The notes under the pieces are model-generated. The model made no database searches and had not been told where the DNA came from. It saw nothing but the letters and a program-made list of their open reading frames with translations. Of a DNA stretch of 64,000 nt, positions 34,399-45,567 are shown one piece after another. Position 1 is the first letter of the stretch. Each line of letters begins with the position of its first letter. The DNA is from Prillingera fragicola (taxonomy: Eukaryota > Basidiomycota > Tremellomycetes > Trichosporonales > Trichosporonaceae): contig BEDY01000001.1 in the NCBI GenBank assembly GCA_002335605.1, positions 3,782,001-3,846,000 on the forward strand, written 5' to 3'. The translations under genes and the position numbers were made by a program.

Positions 34399-36483
34399 CT
34401 ATTCGTCGTCGTCCTCGCTGTCCTCCTCCTCATCGTCGCTCTCCTCGGCCTCAACGTCGAGCAGGCCCTCGTCGTCCGAGTCAAGGGCATCATCCTCGTC
34501 CTCGTCGTCCTCGTCATCGTCTTCAGAGTCTTCCTCGCTCGAGTCACCAGCCATCATGTTGATGTCCTCGATGTCGTCGTCGTCCTCCTCGCCGACCTCG
34601 ATCGCAACCTCGTCGTCGCTCTCGCCCTCAACGTAGTGCTCGCCTTCGCCCTTGGCGTCGACGGCCATAGCCTGACTCTCGGCTGCGAGACGGCGCATGG
34701 CAATCTGCGCGAGTGCGAGGTCAAGGCGGCCCGAAAGCGAGAGGAGAGGCTGGTAGAGCTCCATGCGGGTCGCGAGGAGGTTGGAGAGAGCGGCAAGCTG
34801 AGCGGGGAGGCTCGGCATGGTCATGAGAATGTTGCCACGCTCAATGAGAACGCCCTTCACCCACTCGACGGTGCCGCGACCCTGCTGCTCGTTCTGCATG
34901 CCACCGCGGCCACCACCACGGCGGTTGGCGCCCTTGCCTTGGCCGAGACGCTCAACGCAGGCCTTAAGAAGGGGGAGCGCCATCTGCGAAGGAAGCTTGC
35001 GGACCGTGTTGCGAATGAGAATCGGATCACGGTGCGAAAGACAGAGGGTGAGGAGGGCGGGGTCCGAGGTGTGAAGAGCCTGGACCAGGAGACGAGTGAG
35101 GGAGGCGGCGTTGACGGGACCAGCAGCGGCGGCCGCGGCGGCACTGTCCTTGGCCTGCTGACCAGTGGGAGCGGCAAGAAGGCGTTCGCCAAGGGACAGG
35201 TCGGCCATGTCGACGTCGGTAGGGAGAGTAGCAGCGGGCTCGCTGTTGTCCTCGTCGGCAGCCTGAACGACATTGGCAGGGGCGGCGAAGCGCTGAATGT
35301 TGGCGCCGTTGGCCTCGTTCTTGGAAGCGATAAGGTCCTGAGCGTCGCACTTGACGACGGTGGACTGCCTCAAACCACCCTCGGGCAGCTCGAAGACGGC
35401 CTTGTACCACTTGACGCGGCTTGCGCCGGCCATGCGGCCACACCAGAGAGCGCCAGAGGCACCCTCCTCCTCGTGAACGAATTCAGCGCGGCAGATGCGA
35501 GCGGTGCGCTCGTCCTTGCCCTCGACGAGCTTGACGGTGCGAGGCTTCGAGTCCGACTTGGGGCGAGCAAAGTCCAGCTCTGAAGGGATGGGGAAGAGCG
35601 AGATTTCACCCGAGAAGTGGAGAACCGAAAGGAGCTCGGCTGAGATTGCTAGCGAGTGCGCCGGTGACAATGTCGGTGAGGCATAGCGGTACGAAAGCTT
35701 GGCCGAGGCCGTGGGTGTTGCCAGCGTGTACTGCGACACTGTCCTGTCCTCCTCTGAGACAACCAAGAACGATGCTCCCTGTTGTGTCACGGGCAAAGGT
35801 TGCAGAGCAATAACCGAAGTAGTGGAAACAGGGAGTGGTGATGAGCTGTGCGAGATGGATGCCGAAGCGAGAGTGAGGTGCAGGGAAGTGACCGACTGGG
35901 TACCAACGATAACGTGGAGCACCTCGGCTGTCGAGCTAGGGAGCAGAGCGACTGCCGAGGGGGAAGCAGCCGCAGAAGGAAGGGTGAAGGTGTGGGCGAT
36001 GGTGGCAGCATCGTGACCCATGACAAGGAGGTTCGAGGCGGTAGCAATGATGACACCAGACTCGTCGGACCAAGCGGCGGTAGCCTTGGCGGGCAGAGGA
36101 AGAGACCTCAATGCCTCACCCTTGATCGGAGAGTAGAATGCAAGAGCCGACTTGTCGCCCTTGTTGGTGGCCACCATGAGGACGTCCTCGTCGCCAGCGT
36201 CGACACCCGACTTCCTCCTGCGCTTCTTCTTGGCACCGCCGGAAGCGGACACCGAAGCCCAGCAGAGCGCAGTGGCCTTGGAGGCACCAGCAAGCTCAAA
36301 CTCGGAGACGACGACATCAGCCGCTACGTCCCACACCTGAACCTTGTCGGCCGCGCCAAGGACGGGCAGAGCAAGGGCAAAGTGTGTCCTCGAGGGGTTG
36401 AAGCCTGAGACCGACGGAGGAGGAGGAGGCACCTGAGCGGCGTTCTTTTGCCTCGAAGGGCCAGCGGCTGCTTGCCTAGCCAT
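34399..36483 (-). CDS. UTP5: U3 snoRNP/SSU processome subunit Utp5 (WDR43)
   Basis: The gene predicts 694 residues in one exon. The N-terminal half is a WD-repeat propeller (VQVWDVAADVVVSEF, LMVATNKGDKSALAFY, VIIATASNLLVMGH). The C-terminal part has the Utp12 helical domain (LTRLLVQALHTSDPALLTLCLSHRDPILIRNTVRKLP; WVKGVLIERGNILMTMPSLP; LSLSGRLDLALAQI), followed by a very acidic tail of about 70 residues. Utp5 is part of the t-UTP/UtpA group that binds nascent pre-rRNA and starts assembly of the SSU processome. The ATG at 36483 is preceded by a branch/acceptor (gctgacaggaatag), so the in-frame ATG at 36504 probably lies in a 5'-UTR intron (about 36486-36684) and is not used. Confidence 0.93.
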   Translation of the reverse strand: MARQAAAGPSRQKNAAQVPPPPPSVSGFNPSRTHFALALPVLGAADKVQVWDVAADVVVSEFELAGASKATALCWASVSASGGAKKKRRRKSGVDAGDEDVLMVATNKGDKSALAFYSPIKGEALRSLPLPAKATAAWSDESGVIIATASNLLVMGHDAATIAHTFTLPSAAASPSAVALLPSSTAEVLHVIVGTQSVTSLHLTLASASISHSSSPLPVSTTSVIALQPLPVTQQGASFLVVSEEDRTVSQYTLATPTASAKLSYRYASPTLSPAHSLAISAELLSVLHFSGEISLFPIPSELDFARPKSDSKPRTVKLVEGKDERTARICRAEFVHEEEGASGALWCGRMAGASRVKWYKAVFELPEGGLRQSTVVKCDAQDLIASKNEANGANIQRFAAPANVVQAADEDNSEPAATLPTDVDMADLSLGERLLAAPTGQQAKDSAAAAAAAGPVNAASLTRLLVQALHTSDPALLTLCLSHRDPILIRNTVRKLPSQMALPLLKACVERLGQGKGANRRGGGRGGMQNEQQGRGTVEWVKGVLIERGNILMTMPSLPAQLAALSNLLATRMELYQPLLSLSGRLDLALAQIAMRRLAAESQAMAVDAKGEGEHYVEGESDDEVAIEVGEEDDDDIEDINMMAGDSSEEDSEDDDEDDEDEDDALDSDDEGLLDVEAEESDDEEEDSEDDDE

Positions 36484-37696
36484 GTCTATTCCTGTCAGCT
36501 TCAAACTCCAAAGACGGTAAAGGGAGAATGAGGATAGAGAGGTGCAAGTCAGAGAAGTGCCCGCGTAAAATGGGTTCGGGCCTTTTCACCTAGGGTTTTG
36601 TCTGTAGACCGTCGTGTGTGATCATCATTTGTAAAGAGAGTGGATGGATAGGTGGGGGTTTTGCAGGACTGGAGAGATGCTTACCTGCTATTCTGGAAAG
36701 AGGGGTCGACCGCAAAAGGTATTAAAAATGCTTTAATGCAACTACGCCTAGTCAGCCATGGCTCTGCTGATACAAAATGCGAGTGTGGATTCAAGAATCA
36801 GTAGAAAATAAAACAGCCATGTTTCGTCTTCACGGGTGCTCCTCGCAGCCGGCAATTAAGACGGCCGCGAGGTTGACTCTGGCGGTAATTCCCAAATGGG
36901 ACATCATGAAAAGAAATAAAGGGAGGGAATGGTCGGAATGGAAACTCACGTGTATGCTGTATCCTGAGCCAAGAGTAAATTGGCCAGGTGTCTATGTTGT
37001 AAAAGGCGCTACTTTCTGTCAGCTACCAGCTCAAATATTTTGGATGAGAAGGATCGCAAGAAAGAGGGGTTTCAGAACAGTGCGTTTAAGTGTCTTCGGC
37101 GCTTGGCCATAACAGACTCTAGTTTGATTGTTACACGTTTGTCATCGTGGTAACGGGGAGAGGAGCAGCACAACCACGAGCTCGAAGCAACTGCTCGATT
37201 CGGGTGCTGCAAGGGGGACAGAGGGGAGAGAGAGGGAGAATGTGAGACTTACCTCGTAGAAGCTGAGCCTGCAGCTCTTTTGGGATTGATAGTGGTAGGG
37301 TTGCGATGGTTGTTGAGCGTCCTTGAGGGACGAGGAGTATGTAGAGAAGAGGAGCGACTGCAAGTTATAGAATTATTTCTTCAGATGGTGCGAGGCTGAC
37401 TGGTTGGTGCAGAGAAATTTGTTCCCGCTCACGGTGCGCCCTGAAGCCACCGTCATAACCCCGCGGCCATTGTGCACGAAGCCACGTGTAATTGTCTCCG
37501 TGTCACGTGCAGGTCTGAAAACTTTGTTGGAATTGGTTCCGCTCACTGGCAAATCTGCACGTGAGTTGTTATCGAATCCCCCCTCTTAGGCTCTGTGTCT
37601 GGTCGTGCCTGGTCACAAAGTCTGGCAAAAGTTGCAGCTGCCTTACTCGCCGCTCACGAAGCCACCTTTATCAACACCACACCACCCAACAACATC
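36484..37696. promoter_or_regulatory. Shared UTP5-HAS1 intergenic region with CACGTG motifs and leader introns
   Basis: This stretch of about 1.2 kb separates two head-to-head ribosome-biogenesis genes. Palindromic CACGTG occurs at 36947-36952, 37483-37488 and 37504-37509; a fourth at 37558-37563 overlaps an apparent splice donor (gcacGTGAGT) and may be accidental. A TGAAAACTTT at 37516-37525 is close to the ribosome-biogenesis RRPE element (TGAAAAWTTT). On the minus strand, introns in the UTP5 leader are suggested at 36486-36684 and 37207-37252 (gtaagt to ccttgcag). No protein gene is seen. Confidence 0.5.
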
Positions 37697-39403
37697 ATGT
37701 CGGCACAGGCTACTCGCCCAGACGGCAAGAAGCGCAAGCGCACATCCAAGGGTGGCGCAGATGACAGCGCCCCCGAGGCCAAGATTACCAAGGCCGCCCC
37801 TGAGGAGGAGTCCGAGGAGGAACAGGAGGCTCCCGCTGCCAGCTCGTCCAAGGTGACGCTCGACGGCGCGCGCAACGCTCCCGGCAGCAAGTACGAGCGC
37901 GTCCCTTTCTCGACTCTTGACCTCTCTCCCGCCACCATTCAGAGCATTGAGCGCATGGGCTTTGAGACCATGACCGAGGTGCAGGCACGCACCATCCCTC
38001 CTCTGCTCGCTGGCAAGGATGTGCTTGGTGCCGCCAGGACTGGATCCGGCAAGACCATGGCCTTCCTGGTCCCCAGTGTTGAAATGCTCAGCACTTTGAG
38101 GTTCAAGCCCGCCAACGGTACCGGTGTCATTATCATCTCGCCTACACGTGAGCTGGCGCTCCAGATTCTTGGTGTTGTCAAGGACCTCATGCAGGGCCAC
38201 TCGCAGACATTTGGCATTGTCATGGGCGGTGCCAACCGCAAGGCCGAGGCAGACAAGCTTGTTAAGGGTGTCAACCTGCTTGTTGCTACTCCTGGTCGTC
38301 TTCTCGACCACCTCCAGAACACCAAGGGATTCGTGTACAAGAACCTCAAGGCTCTGGTCATTGACGAGGCGGACCGTATCCTCGAGGTCGGTTTCGAGGA
38401 GGAGATGAAGCAGATTATCAAGATTCTCCCCAACGAGAACCGCCAGTCGATGCTCTTTTCAGCCACCCAGACCACCAAGGTCACCGACCTTGCCCGTATC
38501 TCGCTGCGTTCGGGACCGCTGTACATCAACGTCGACCACGAGAAGGAGACTTCGACCGCCGAGTTCCTGGAGCAGGGCTACGTCGTTTGCGACAGCGACA
38601 AGCGTTTCATGCTTCTCTTCACCTTTTTGAAGCGGAACCTGAAAAAGAAGGTCATTGTCTTCTTCTCGTCGTGCAACTCTGTCAAGTACCACGCCGAACT
38701 GCTCAACTACATTGACGTCCCCGTCCTCGACCTGCACGGCAAGCAGAAGCAGCAGAAGCGCACCAACACCTTCTTCGAGTTCTGCAACGCCCCCGCCGGT
38801 ATCCTCCTCTGCACGGACGTTGCTGCCCGTGGCCTCGACATTCCCAAGGTCGACTGGATCATCCAGTTTGACCCCCCTGATGACCCCCGCGACTACATCC
38901 ACCGCGTCGGCCGTACCGCCCGCGCCGGCAAGGCCGGCAAGTCGCTGCTCTTCTTGCTGCCGTCCGAGCTTGGCTTCCTCCGCTTCCTCAAGGTTGCCAA
39001 GGTGCCGCTCAACGAGTACCAGTTCCCGCAGAAGAAGGTGGCAGACGTGCAGAAGCAGCTCGAGGGCCTCATCGCAAAGAACCACTACCTCAACACCTCG
39101 GCGCGTGACGGCTACCGGGCCTACCTGCAGGCCTACGCTTCGTACTCGTTGAAGAAGATCTTTGACGTCAACGCCCTCGACCTCGCCAAGGTCGGCAAGG
39201 CCTTTGGCTTCAGCGTGCCCCCCAAGGTCAACATTTCTGTCGGATCGATCAAGGGCAAAAAATCGGCCGCAGACGACGAGGACTCGGACGACGACGGTGT
39301 CCGTGCCAACAAGGCGTTCAAGCGTAGCAACGCCAACGACGACGAGCCCAAGAAGGCATACTACCGTAACCGTGGACAGATGAAAAAGGGCGGACGGTCG
39401 TAG
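37697..39403 (+). CDS. HAS1: DEAD-box ATP-dependent RNA helicase Has1
   Basis: The gene predicts 568 residues in one exon. All DEAD-box motifs are present in order: the F/Q-motif region around [36 protein letters not shown] (Walker A), [51 protein letters not shown] and [10 protein letters not shown]. The Has1-type C-terminus follows ([51 protein letters not shown]) with a Lys/Arg-rich tail. The basic, acidic-patched N-terminus is typical. Has1 unwinds snoRNA-pre-rRNA duplexes and acts in both 40S and 60S assembly in the nucleolus. The frame is open to 37595, but ATG 37697 ([15 protein letters not shown]) is the family-like start and sits after possible leader-intron acceptors. Confidence 0.96.
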   Translation: MSAQATRPDGKKRKRTSKGGADDSAPEAKITKAAPEEESEEEQEAPAASSSKVTLDGARNAPGSKYERVPFSTLDLSPATIQSIERMGFETMTEVQARTIPPLLAGKDVLGAARTGSGKTMAFLVPSVEMLSTLRFKPANGTGVIIISPTRELALQILGVVKDLMQGHSQTFGIVMGGANRKAEADKLVKGVNLLVATPGRLLDHLQNTKGFVYKNLKALVIDEADRILEVGFEEEMKQIIKILPNENRQSMLFSATQTTKVTDLARISLRSGPLYINVDHEKETSTAEFLEQGYVVCDSDKRFMLLFTFLKRNLKKKVIVFFSSCNSVKYHAELLNYIDVPVLDLHGKQKQQKRTNTFFEFCNAPAGILLCTDVAARGLDIPKVDWIIQFDPPDDPRDYIHRVGRTARAGKAGKSLLFLLPSELGFLRFLKVAKVPLNEYQFPQKKVADVQKQLEGLIAKNHYLNTSARDGYRAYLQAYASYSLKKIFDVNALDLAKVGKAFGFSVPPKVNISVGSIKGKKSAADDEDSDDDGVRANKAFKRSNANDDEPKKAYYRNRGQMKKGGRS

Positions 39404-39744
39404 AGTTGAGCGGCGGTTCTGGGTTTTGTTTGTAATGCATGCATTGGTATAGAGCTTCGCTCCTGTGCGATACTGACAAGGACGTGTTGCGACTCTGAGT
39501 TCACTTCCTGTCTAGGCGTGATGTCCAGTTCTAGGCTCTGATGTCAGTGGTACTGTCCGTAACGAAATCTTTGCTCCGGCAACAAAGTATAGTGATAAAC
39601 CATGCAAGATATGAAATGCTATAATGACATGAGCTGATACATTCTCCATTCTCAGATATACTCTCCATCTCGACAGCGCGGACTTCCATCCTCCTCGCTG
39701 CTTCCCACGTTCGACCGCCTCGTCCACGTCGCTCGCTCGGCCGC
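39404..39744. other. Convergent 3' flanks of HAS1 and YTH1
   Basis: Nothing is recognised other than 3' flanking sequence. Confidence 0.5.
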
Positions 39745-40819
39745 CTATCGACGCGCAGCCAGCCCACCGCGATCTCCGGGAACGGCCTGGTTGGGACAAG
39801 CATTCGCAAAGTGTCCGTACTGGTTGCACTTGAAGCACAAAATCGTCGAAAGATCCTTGACCCACCCGCCACGTCCGCCTGCACCACCACCGCCGCCATG
39901 CTCCTCTCCGCCGCCGCCGCCCCTCCGCGCATGGCCGGAGAGGAAACCGCCTGCTCGCCAGCCCTGCAGCGAACCGCCCTCGGCCCATGCGGGGGCGGGG
40001 ACGACGACGGCGTTCGGGTCGTACCTGTATTCGCGCCAGCGGCCGTAGCCTGCTGGGAGCTGGGGTGGGGGGCCGGCTTTTGTGGGGTCGGGCATTGGGG
40101 GGTTGATGTATGTCTCGGGGGCTGGGAGGGAGGGGGAGGGGCTGTTGCTGTTAGCAGTTGTTCGAAGAGAGGGAGACTCACTGAGCAGACTTGCAGTCTG
40201 GTCCATCGGGACAGAATCCGGCGAGGTACGCCTGACACAATGTCCTCCTCACATGCCTACGAGGGCACTCGGGCCCAAGACGGCAGAAGCCACGGTTATA
40301 GTCTGGACACTCGACCCGGCGATGATATGGCTTGGGGTGGAAATACAGACACTCTCCACCGAGCTCGCACTTGCCGAGCTTGACAAACCAGACACATTCA
40401 GGCATGGTACGCAGATTCCAGTCGTGCGTGTACTCGCAATTGTCACCGACTTTGCAGAGGTTGCGAAGGTAGTGCTTGCAAACCGTTGTCTTCTTCTCGC
40501 GTTCGCGTGGGTGGGTGGGGAGAGGGGGTACCGGCTTGAAGTTTACCGGTGCAGGGGTGGTGTGGCGCAGGGGACAGACGGTGGGTCCTAGAGGGCAGCC
40601 GAGAGGCAAGAGGTTCATGCGGCACACTTGGTCATCTAAGTTGTTAGTACTGGTTTGATTGTGTAATGAAGGCTGCGACGCAAGGTACTCACCACTGTCG
40701 AGCTTGAACCCGCGCTCCTGCTTGAGAAACCCCTCAATGTCGAGGTTAACCTGGTGAAAGTCCGGGCGGACAAAGTCTGCTGCCCGCCCGAGTGTTGTTT
40801 GGGATGCCTGCTGAGCCAT
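39745..40819 (-). CDS. YTH1: mRNA 3'-end processing zinc-finger protein Yth1 (CPSF30)
   Basis: Exons 40819-40693, 40635-40182 and 40141-39745 give 325 residues. Five CCCH zinc fingers are visible, starting at CRMNLLPLGC, CKHYLRNLC, CVWFVKLGKC, CPDYNRGFC and CQAYLAGFC. The His of the fifth (CPDGPDCKSAH) is created exactly at the second splice junction, which supports that intron. A Gly-rich spacer and a CCHC zinc knuckle (CFKCNQYGHFANAC) end the protein, as in CPSF30-type proteins. Yth1/CPSF30 recognises the polyadenylation signal region of pre-mRNA within the cleavage and polyadenylation factor. The first intron is 57 nt and stop-free, so its retention would simply add 19 residues. Confidence 0.95.
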
Positions 40820-41022
40820 CGCGGTGAATGAGGGAGAGTTGAATGATGAGATGTGACGCAGATGGAGGCCAAGTCTTGAGTTCGTTCAACGACGGAAGCA
40901 AATTCAAGAAGTGGCACCATCCTTGTCCTTTCACCATGACTAAGCAACTGATCGTCTTCCTCAACACGTCTACTAGCACTATCCATAGCAGTACCCAGCA
41001 GACCCAGAGTCTATGTGATTAT

Positions 41023-42866
41023 CTAAGACGGCTCTTCGTCGTCGCTATCCCCACCAATCCCAAACTGCTCCCTCTGCTCCTCATTTCTCGCCACCTCCTT
41101 CCCCTTGCCCTTATCCTTTGGCAACTCGATTCCTTCCCGAGCTGCCAGAGCAACCATGAGCGTCTGCAGCATATCACCCTGCCTCTCCACGGTGCGGCGC
41201 AAACTGTCAATCTGATCCAACAGGACCAGCTGGTTCTTCGCTAGCTTAGTGTTGGTCAGATCCTTGCTGTCCTTAGCCTGCCCGGGCGTCTGCGATGTGC
41301 CGCGGTTCCGCAGCGAGCCCGACCGGCCGTCGAGGTCCGGGTGCCACATGGTGGGCCGAGAAGTAGAGGCCGAGTTGGCACCACTTCCAGGGGGCGACTC
41401 TCCCCGGCTCGGCGTTGAAGTGGAGATCGGCAACAAAGGCGCACCCTCCCGCTCGTCCACGGGGGTGAGCTTGGACTCGCGGTCTAGCTCCTGCTCCCAC
41501 GACGCGCGCGGCGAGGCATCTTGGCTCTGTCCCTGGCGGGGAACGATATTGACCATTGCATCATGGACAATGGCAAAGTTGCGGCCGAGCACGAATGACG
41601 GCAGAGCGATGAGGAGCAGACCGAACATGAGTAGAGGCACCGACAGGATTTTGCCCAAAGCTGATTTCGGGACAACATCGCCGTAGCCTGCCGTACTCAT
41701 GGTGACAAGTGCGTACCACGCCGTCTGCGGGATAGAGTCGAAAGAACTCACGTCTCCGTCGGCATCAACAAAGGCGCCTAGGGTGCTGTCCCATGTGCCG
41801 CGCTCAGCAAAGTAGATGAGCGTGCTGAAAAGCACGAGGACCAGCAAGATGAAGTAGGTAATGGCAATGAGAGCCTCCTTGGACCGACGGACGGCAACGT
41901 ACATGACCTCAATGGTGAGGAGCATCTGATTCTCGTACCGGAAGGCGCGGAATACACGGAGAAGACGGAATGTCCTAATTATCAGCACGGCGCAGACGCA
42001 GCACTCACCTTAGAATGGAGAAGCGGAACATGATTGAAGTGTCGTCGTTCCTTGCCACCTCTATATAGTAGGGCAGAATGGACAGCAAGTCGGTAATGGC
42101 GAAGAAAGAGGTGAACCAGCGGTAAAACTGGCTCCAGGAGTCCGAGTGCGCATACGCACGCGCGAGATACTCGAAAGTGAACAGAACAACAATCGTCGTG
42201 TCGAGTCCGAACAAGGTCTTGACTGATGCTGGCGAAGTGTGGAACGCAGGCAGTGTCGACAATGTTGTCAAGATAACACTGTTCGTCAGCCCTGTCCTAC
42301 CCATAGACTTACGAAAAGATGATAGCGCCCGTGATGATAATATGAATGTAAAATGCCTCCCTCCCCGAGCTCGCCTCCTCAAGCAACAAGTACAGCTTGC
42401 GCTTACTCCGGCTCTTCATCCCCTCGGCAATAGCATAATGGTCCTCACCAGTATCCATGCCGAGCATGTGCCCAAAATCTGGCACTTTCACCTGCTCAGT
42501 GTCGGGCCCCAAGTGATCCAATTCATCAGTGAGGAAATGGTTGCGACTCTGTCCAAAGCGCGCCGTGGGCGAGGCTGGGCCGTCACCCGAGCCGCTTGGC
42601 GCGTGGCCGCGTTGCGTGCCCGAGCTGGCCCTCCGGCGCTGTTGCCTCCTGGCCACGCCGCTGGATCCCGGCGCAGCAAAGAGGAGTGCGGACGACGCGT
42701 TGGGGTGGAGGGTGAGCGTCCGGCTCCGGGCCCGCTGCATCGACGGCCGTCCAGTTGGCGGCGGGGGGAGAGTGCTGGTCGCCGCTCGAGGAGAGGTGAG
42801 CTCATACTCTTCTGCAGCGTCGACAGCCGCCGCTGCTGGCGCTGGTGGTGGCGGGTACGACGCCAT
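41023..42866 (-). CDS. Voltage-gated potassium channel (Kv-type, six transmembrane segments)
   Basis: Exons 42866-42313, 42278-42009 and 41974-41023 give 591 residues. After a basic, Ser/Pro-rich cytoplasmic N-terminus come S1 (FYIHIIITGAIIFSVILTTL), S2 (TTIVVLFTFEYLARAYA), S3 (WFTSFFAITDLLSILPYYIEV), the S4 voltage sensor with Arg at every third position (LRTFRLLRVFRAFRYENQ), S5 (IAITYFILLVLVLFSTLIYF), the pore helix and filter TMSTAGYGD, and S6 (VPLLMFGLLLIALPSFVLG). A C-terminal heptad-like stretch (LVLLDQIDSLRRTVERQGDM) could be a tetramerising coiled coil. The GYGD filter indicates K+ selectivity. It should sit in the plasma membrane, although the vacuole cannot be excluded. An in-frame ATG at 42938 would extend the N-terminus by 24 residues. 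Confidence 0.92.
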
Positions 42867-43356
42867 CGGTGGTGTGGAGGATGGTTTCTGGGTAGGAGTT
42901 TGAACGCAAAGTGTCTGGTATCCGTCGCCTCTTCTCAACGTTGATCGGGATCGTGCCTTGACACAACTCGTTTACGTAATTACGGGACCGGTGGCTTGCA
43001 GGGGTTGATTGGTGGTGATGAACGACCAGTGGAAATGTATGAGTGCACAGAAGTCCATAGTAGGTATGGGAGATGCCTGGGACCTTGCTGAGAGGTCTCC
43101 TTGTCTCCGTCATGTTGCCGACAAAGGTCATCTGTGCGGTTTATCAGATAGGATGCCTCGACGCGTTTCGTGGTGGAGGTCGCGCGATATTTCTGGCAGT
43201 CAAAAGTGGAGGTATCCACCAGAACCGTGCCTGAGCCGATCATGACCTGCAGATATCCTGCCAACGTGCGCAAACTTGTTCAACTATGCATGATGGGTTA
43301 TGATGGGGTACAAAGTGGGCGTCTAAATCTATGCTAATTGTACTATGACTGTTGCG
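42867..43356. other. Intergenic, GatB 3' end to potassium-channel promoter
   Basis: No gene is recognised. The region holds the 3' flank of GatB and the 5' flank of the Kv channel gene. Confidence 0.5.
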
Positions 43357-45069
43357 CTATGCTTTGAGAATCTCGAGCAGAAGCTCCCGGGCGATTTTCG
43401 CGTCCGCAGAGCCGTTGCTCATCTTCATCACCTCGCCTACCAGGCGCATGACTACCTTTTGGTTGCCTTGGCGCACACGCTCGGCTTCCTTCGGGAGTTT
43501 GGCAATAACTGCTTCGCAAATAGATTGCAGATCCTCTGAGGATGACGAGCTCATACCGAGATCTTTCAGCAAAGTGTCGAGGCTAGCGGGAGCAGACTCA
43601 GAGGTGAGGACGTGCTTTAGGACCTTGCGGCCAATCGCGCCAGTGATCTTGCTATCTTCAACCGAAGTGATGATTTCACGCAGAAGAGCAGCAGGAACAA
43701 CTTCAGATGTCCAGGTCTTCCCGGCCTTGGTAAGCTGGCCAAGCAGCTCGTGCGTGACCCAGTTGGACACCTTCTTACCCAACTGTGTGTCACCGCCAGC
43801 CACGGCCTCGAAGTATGCCACGCCGTCGCCATTGTACTCGTCCAGGCCGATAAGAGTCTCAACATCACGACGCTCAAGTCCATACGCGGCGGTGAGGCGC
43901 GACACGGTCTCCCAGGGCATCTCGGGAACAGACTCGCGCAACTTCTGTAGATAAGACTGACACGTCAGCAATGCCAGGATACAGGATAAGGCGCGGCTCA
44001 CCTCCTGAATAGCCAGTGCGGGCAAGTTGGCGTCGGGCATGTATCGATAGTCTTCAGCCTCTTCTTTGGACCGCAACGCGTAGGTCTCACCGGTGAGCTC
44101 GTTCAACCCACGCGTCTCTTGGCGGATGGCGGTGCCGGGATTCTTCTCATAGTGCCGAATGTGACGTTTCCTTTCGGCCTCAATAGCTTGCTGAAGGAAT
44201 CGAACAGAGTTGACATTTTTGATTTCGCAGCGAGTGCCGAATGGCGTTCCAGGCTTGTGGACGGAGACGTTGGCATCCACACGCAGGTTGCCCTTCTCCA
44301 TGTCGCCGTCACCGGAGCCGACACGTCGAAGGAGACCCTGCAGCTTTCGAACGAATGCGCCGGCCTCCTCAGCCGACCTCATGTGTGGCTGAGTGACAAT
44401 CTCCATGAGACCTGTGCCAGCGCGGTTCAAGTCGACCAGGACTTCCTCGCCAACGGTCTGGCTCTTGGCGGTGTCCTGCTCAATCTGGAGCTGAATGACA
44501 CCGACATCAAAGTCTCGCTCGACGCCTTGCTCGCCGGTCTTGAAACTCAATGATCCTTCACGTGCAATCGGATCTGCCGTCAGTGCTCCATATTAACTAA
44601 AGAGAGCTCACTGTAATGCTGGGTGATCTGGTAAGATGGGGGAATGTCATGATAGAAGTAGTGCTTGCGGTCGAACGTTGAGCGTTTGTTTATGTCACAG
44701 TTGAGAGCCATTGCAGTCATAAGTGATAACCTTACGGCTTCTTTGTCAATCACCTGCGGTGGTCAGCATGGGCCTGGCGGAGAGAGGTCCTCCCTACCGG
44801 AAGCGTGCCGGGGAAAGCAGCGTCGAGAAGGTCCACATGGGTGTTGGGGGCGTCGTCATACCGCAAGCTTGCCCCTGTAGCGTTATAATAGCAGCCTACA
44901 GTAATTTAAAGTACTTACTTGAGAAGAGCTTTTGACCTGTTCGCAGCTGCGCGTGAATCTCGAGTCCCACAACGAGCTGCCAATCGTCGGTGGAGGTCAC
45001 AGTACTCGCGTTTCGGCGCAGGCGCGGGAGGATAGGGGAAGCAAATCGCAGCCGGCTGGGACCTGCCAT
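43357..45069 (-). CDS. Glutamyl-tRNA(Gln) amidotransferase subunit B, mitochondrial (GatB/Pet112)
   Basis: Five exons (45069-44919, 44874-44798, 44753-44612, 44573-44002, 43956-43357) give 513 residues. Family signatures are [83 protein letters not shown] and [18 protein letters not shown], ending with the YqeY-like tail ([12 protein letters not shown]). With GatA and the fungal GatF, it converts Glu-tRNA(Gln) to Gln-tRNA(Gln) in mitochondria; the N-terminus ([17 protein letters not shown]) looks like an import signal. Upstream in-frame ATGs at 45177 and 45141 would lengthen the presequence. The last intron (43957-44001) is 45 nt and stop-free; an alternative acceptor 12 nt downstream is possible. 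Confidence 0.94.
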
Positions 45070-45567
45070 AGCAGATGAAAGTGACCCAGGAAAGCCTAGA
45101 AGGGCTGCTTGTCCTCTTGCTGAAAGACCTGCTGTCATGGCCGAGTGAAATGGGAGACAATGGAGGACTCGGACCAAACAGCTCTGCCCGTATCATTTCC
45201 GGCATATCGTTGACTTATGCCACGTGGTCAAAGTGCCACAAAATGTCGCGTGGCCCAAATCCCGAAACACCGTTCACTGTGCCTTCCCTCACAGACGCTG
45301 CAGTGGTGGTCGAGGGCGGTCATTGTCAGCCAGCGAGCATACAACTTCGTCCCTTTGCCACCCGGCTCTTGCCTCTACCCTCTCTCCCACAGTCCGCTCG
45401 CAAAGCGCGTCGATTCTACAGCCAGTCTGCAGCTGGAACACACCGACGACGCGCAGCTTCAACCCAATTCGAGCTCGGACTTTCTCGCCCCTGCCCCTCC
45501 ACTTCTTGTCCGCCAAAACATCTCCCTCAACATCTCCCTACACCCCTCCTAAGTGATTGTCGAGACC
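45070..45567. promoter_or_regulatory. Divergent promoter region of GatB and NUP98-96
   Basis: About 500 bp separate the two divergent starts. It includes the possible upstream starts of GatB and a pyrimidine-rich leader before NUP98-96. No specific element was identified. Confidence 0.4.

Noticed and set aside
34366..35583. A 405-codon + frame opposite UTP5
   Set aside because: It is an antisense shadow: low-complexity Val/Leu sequence mirrors the acidic tail and Ala-rich parts of Utp5, while the minus strand has WD and Utp12 features.
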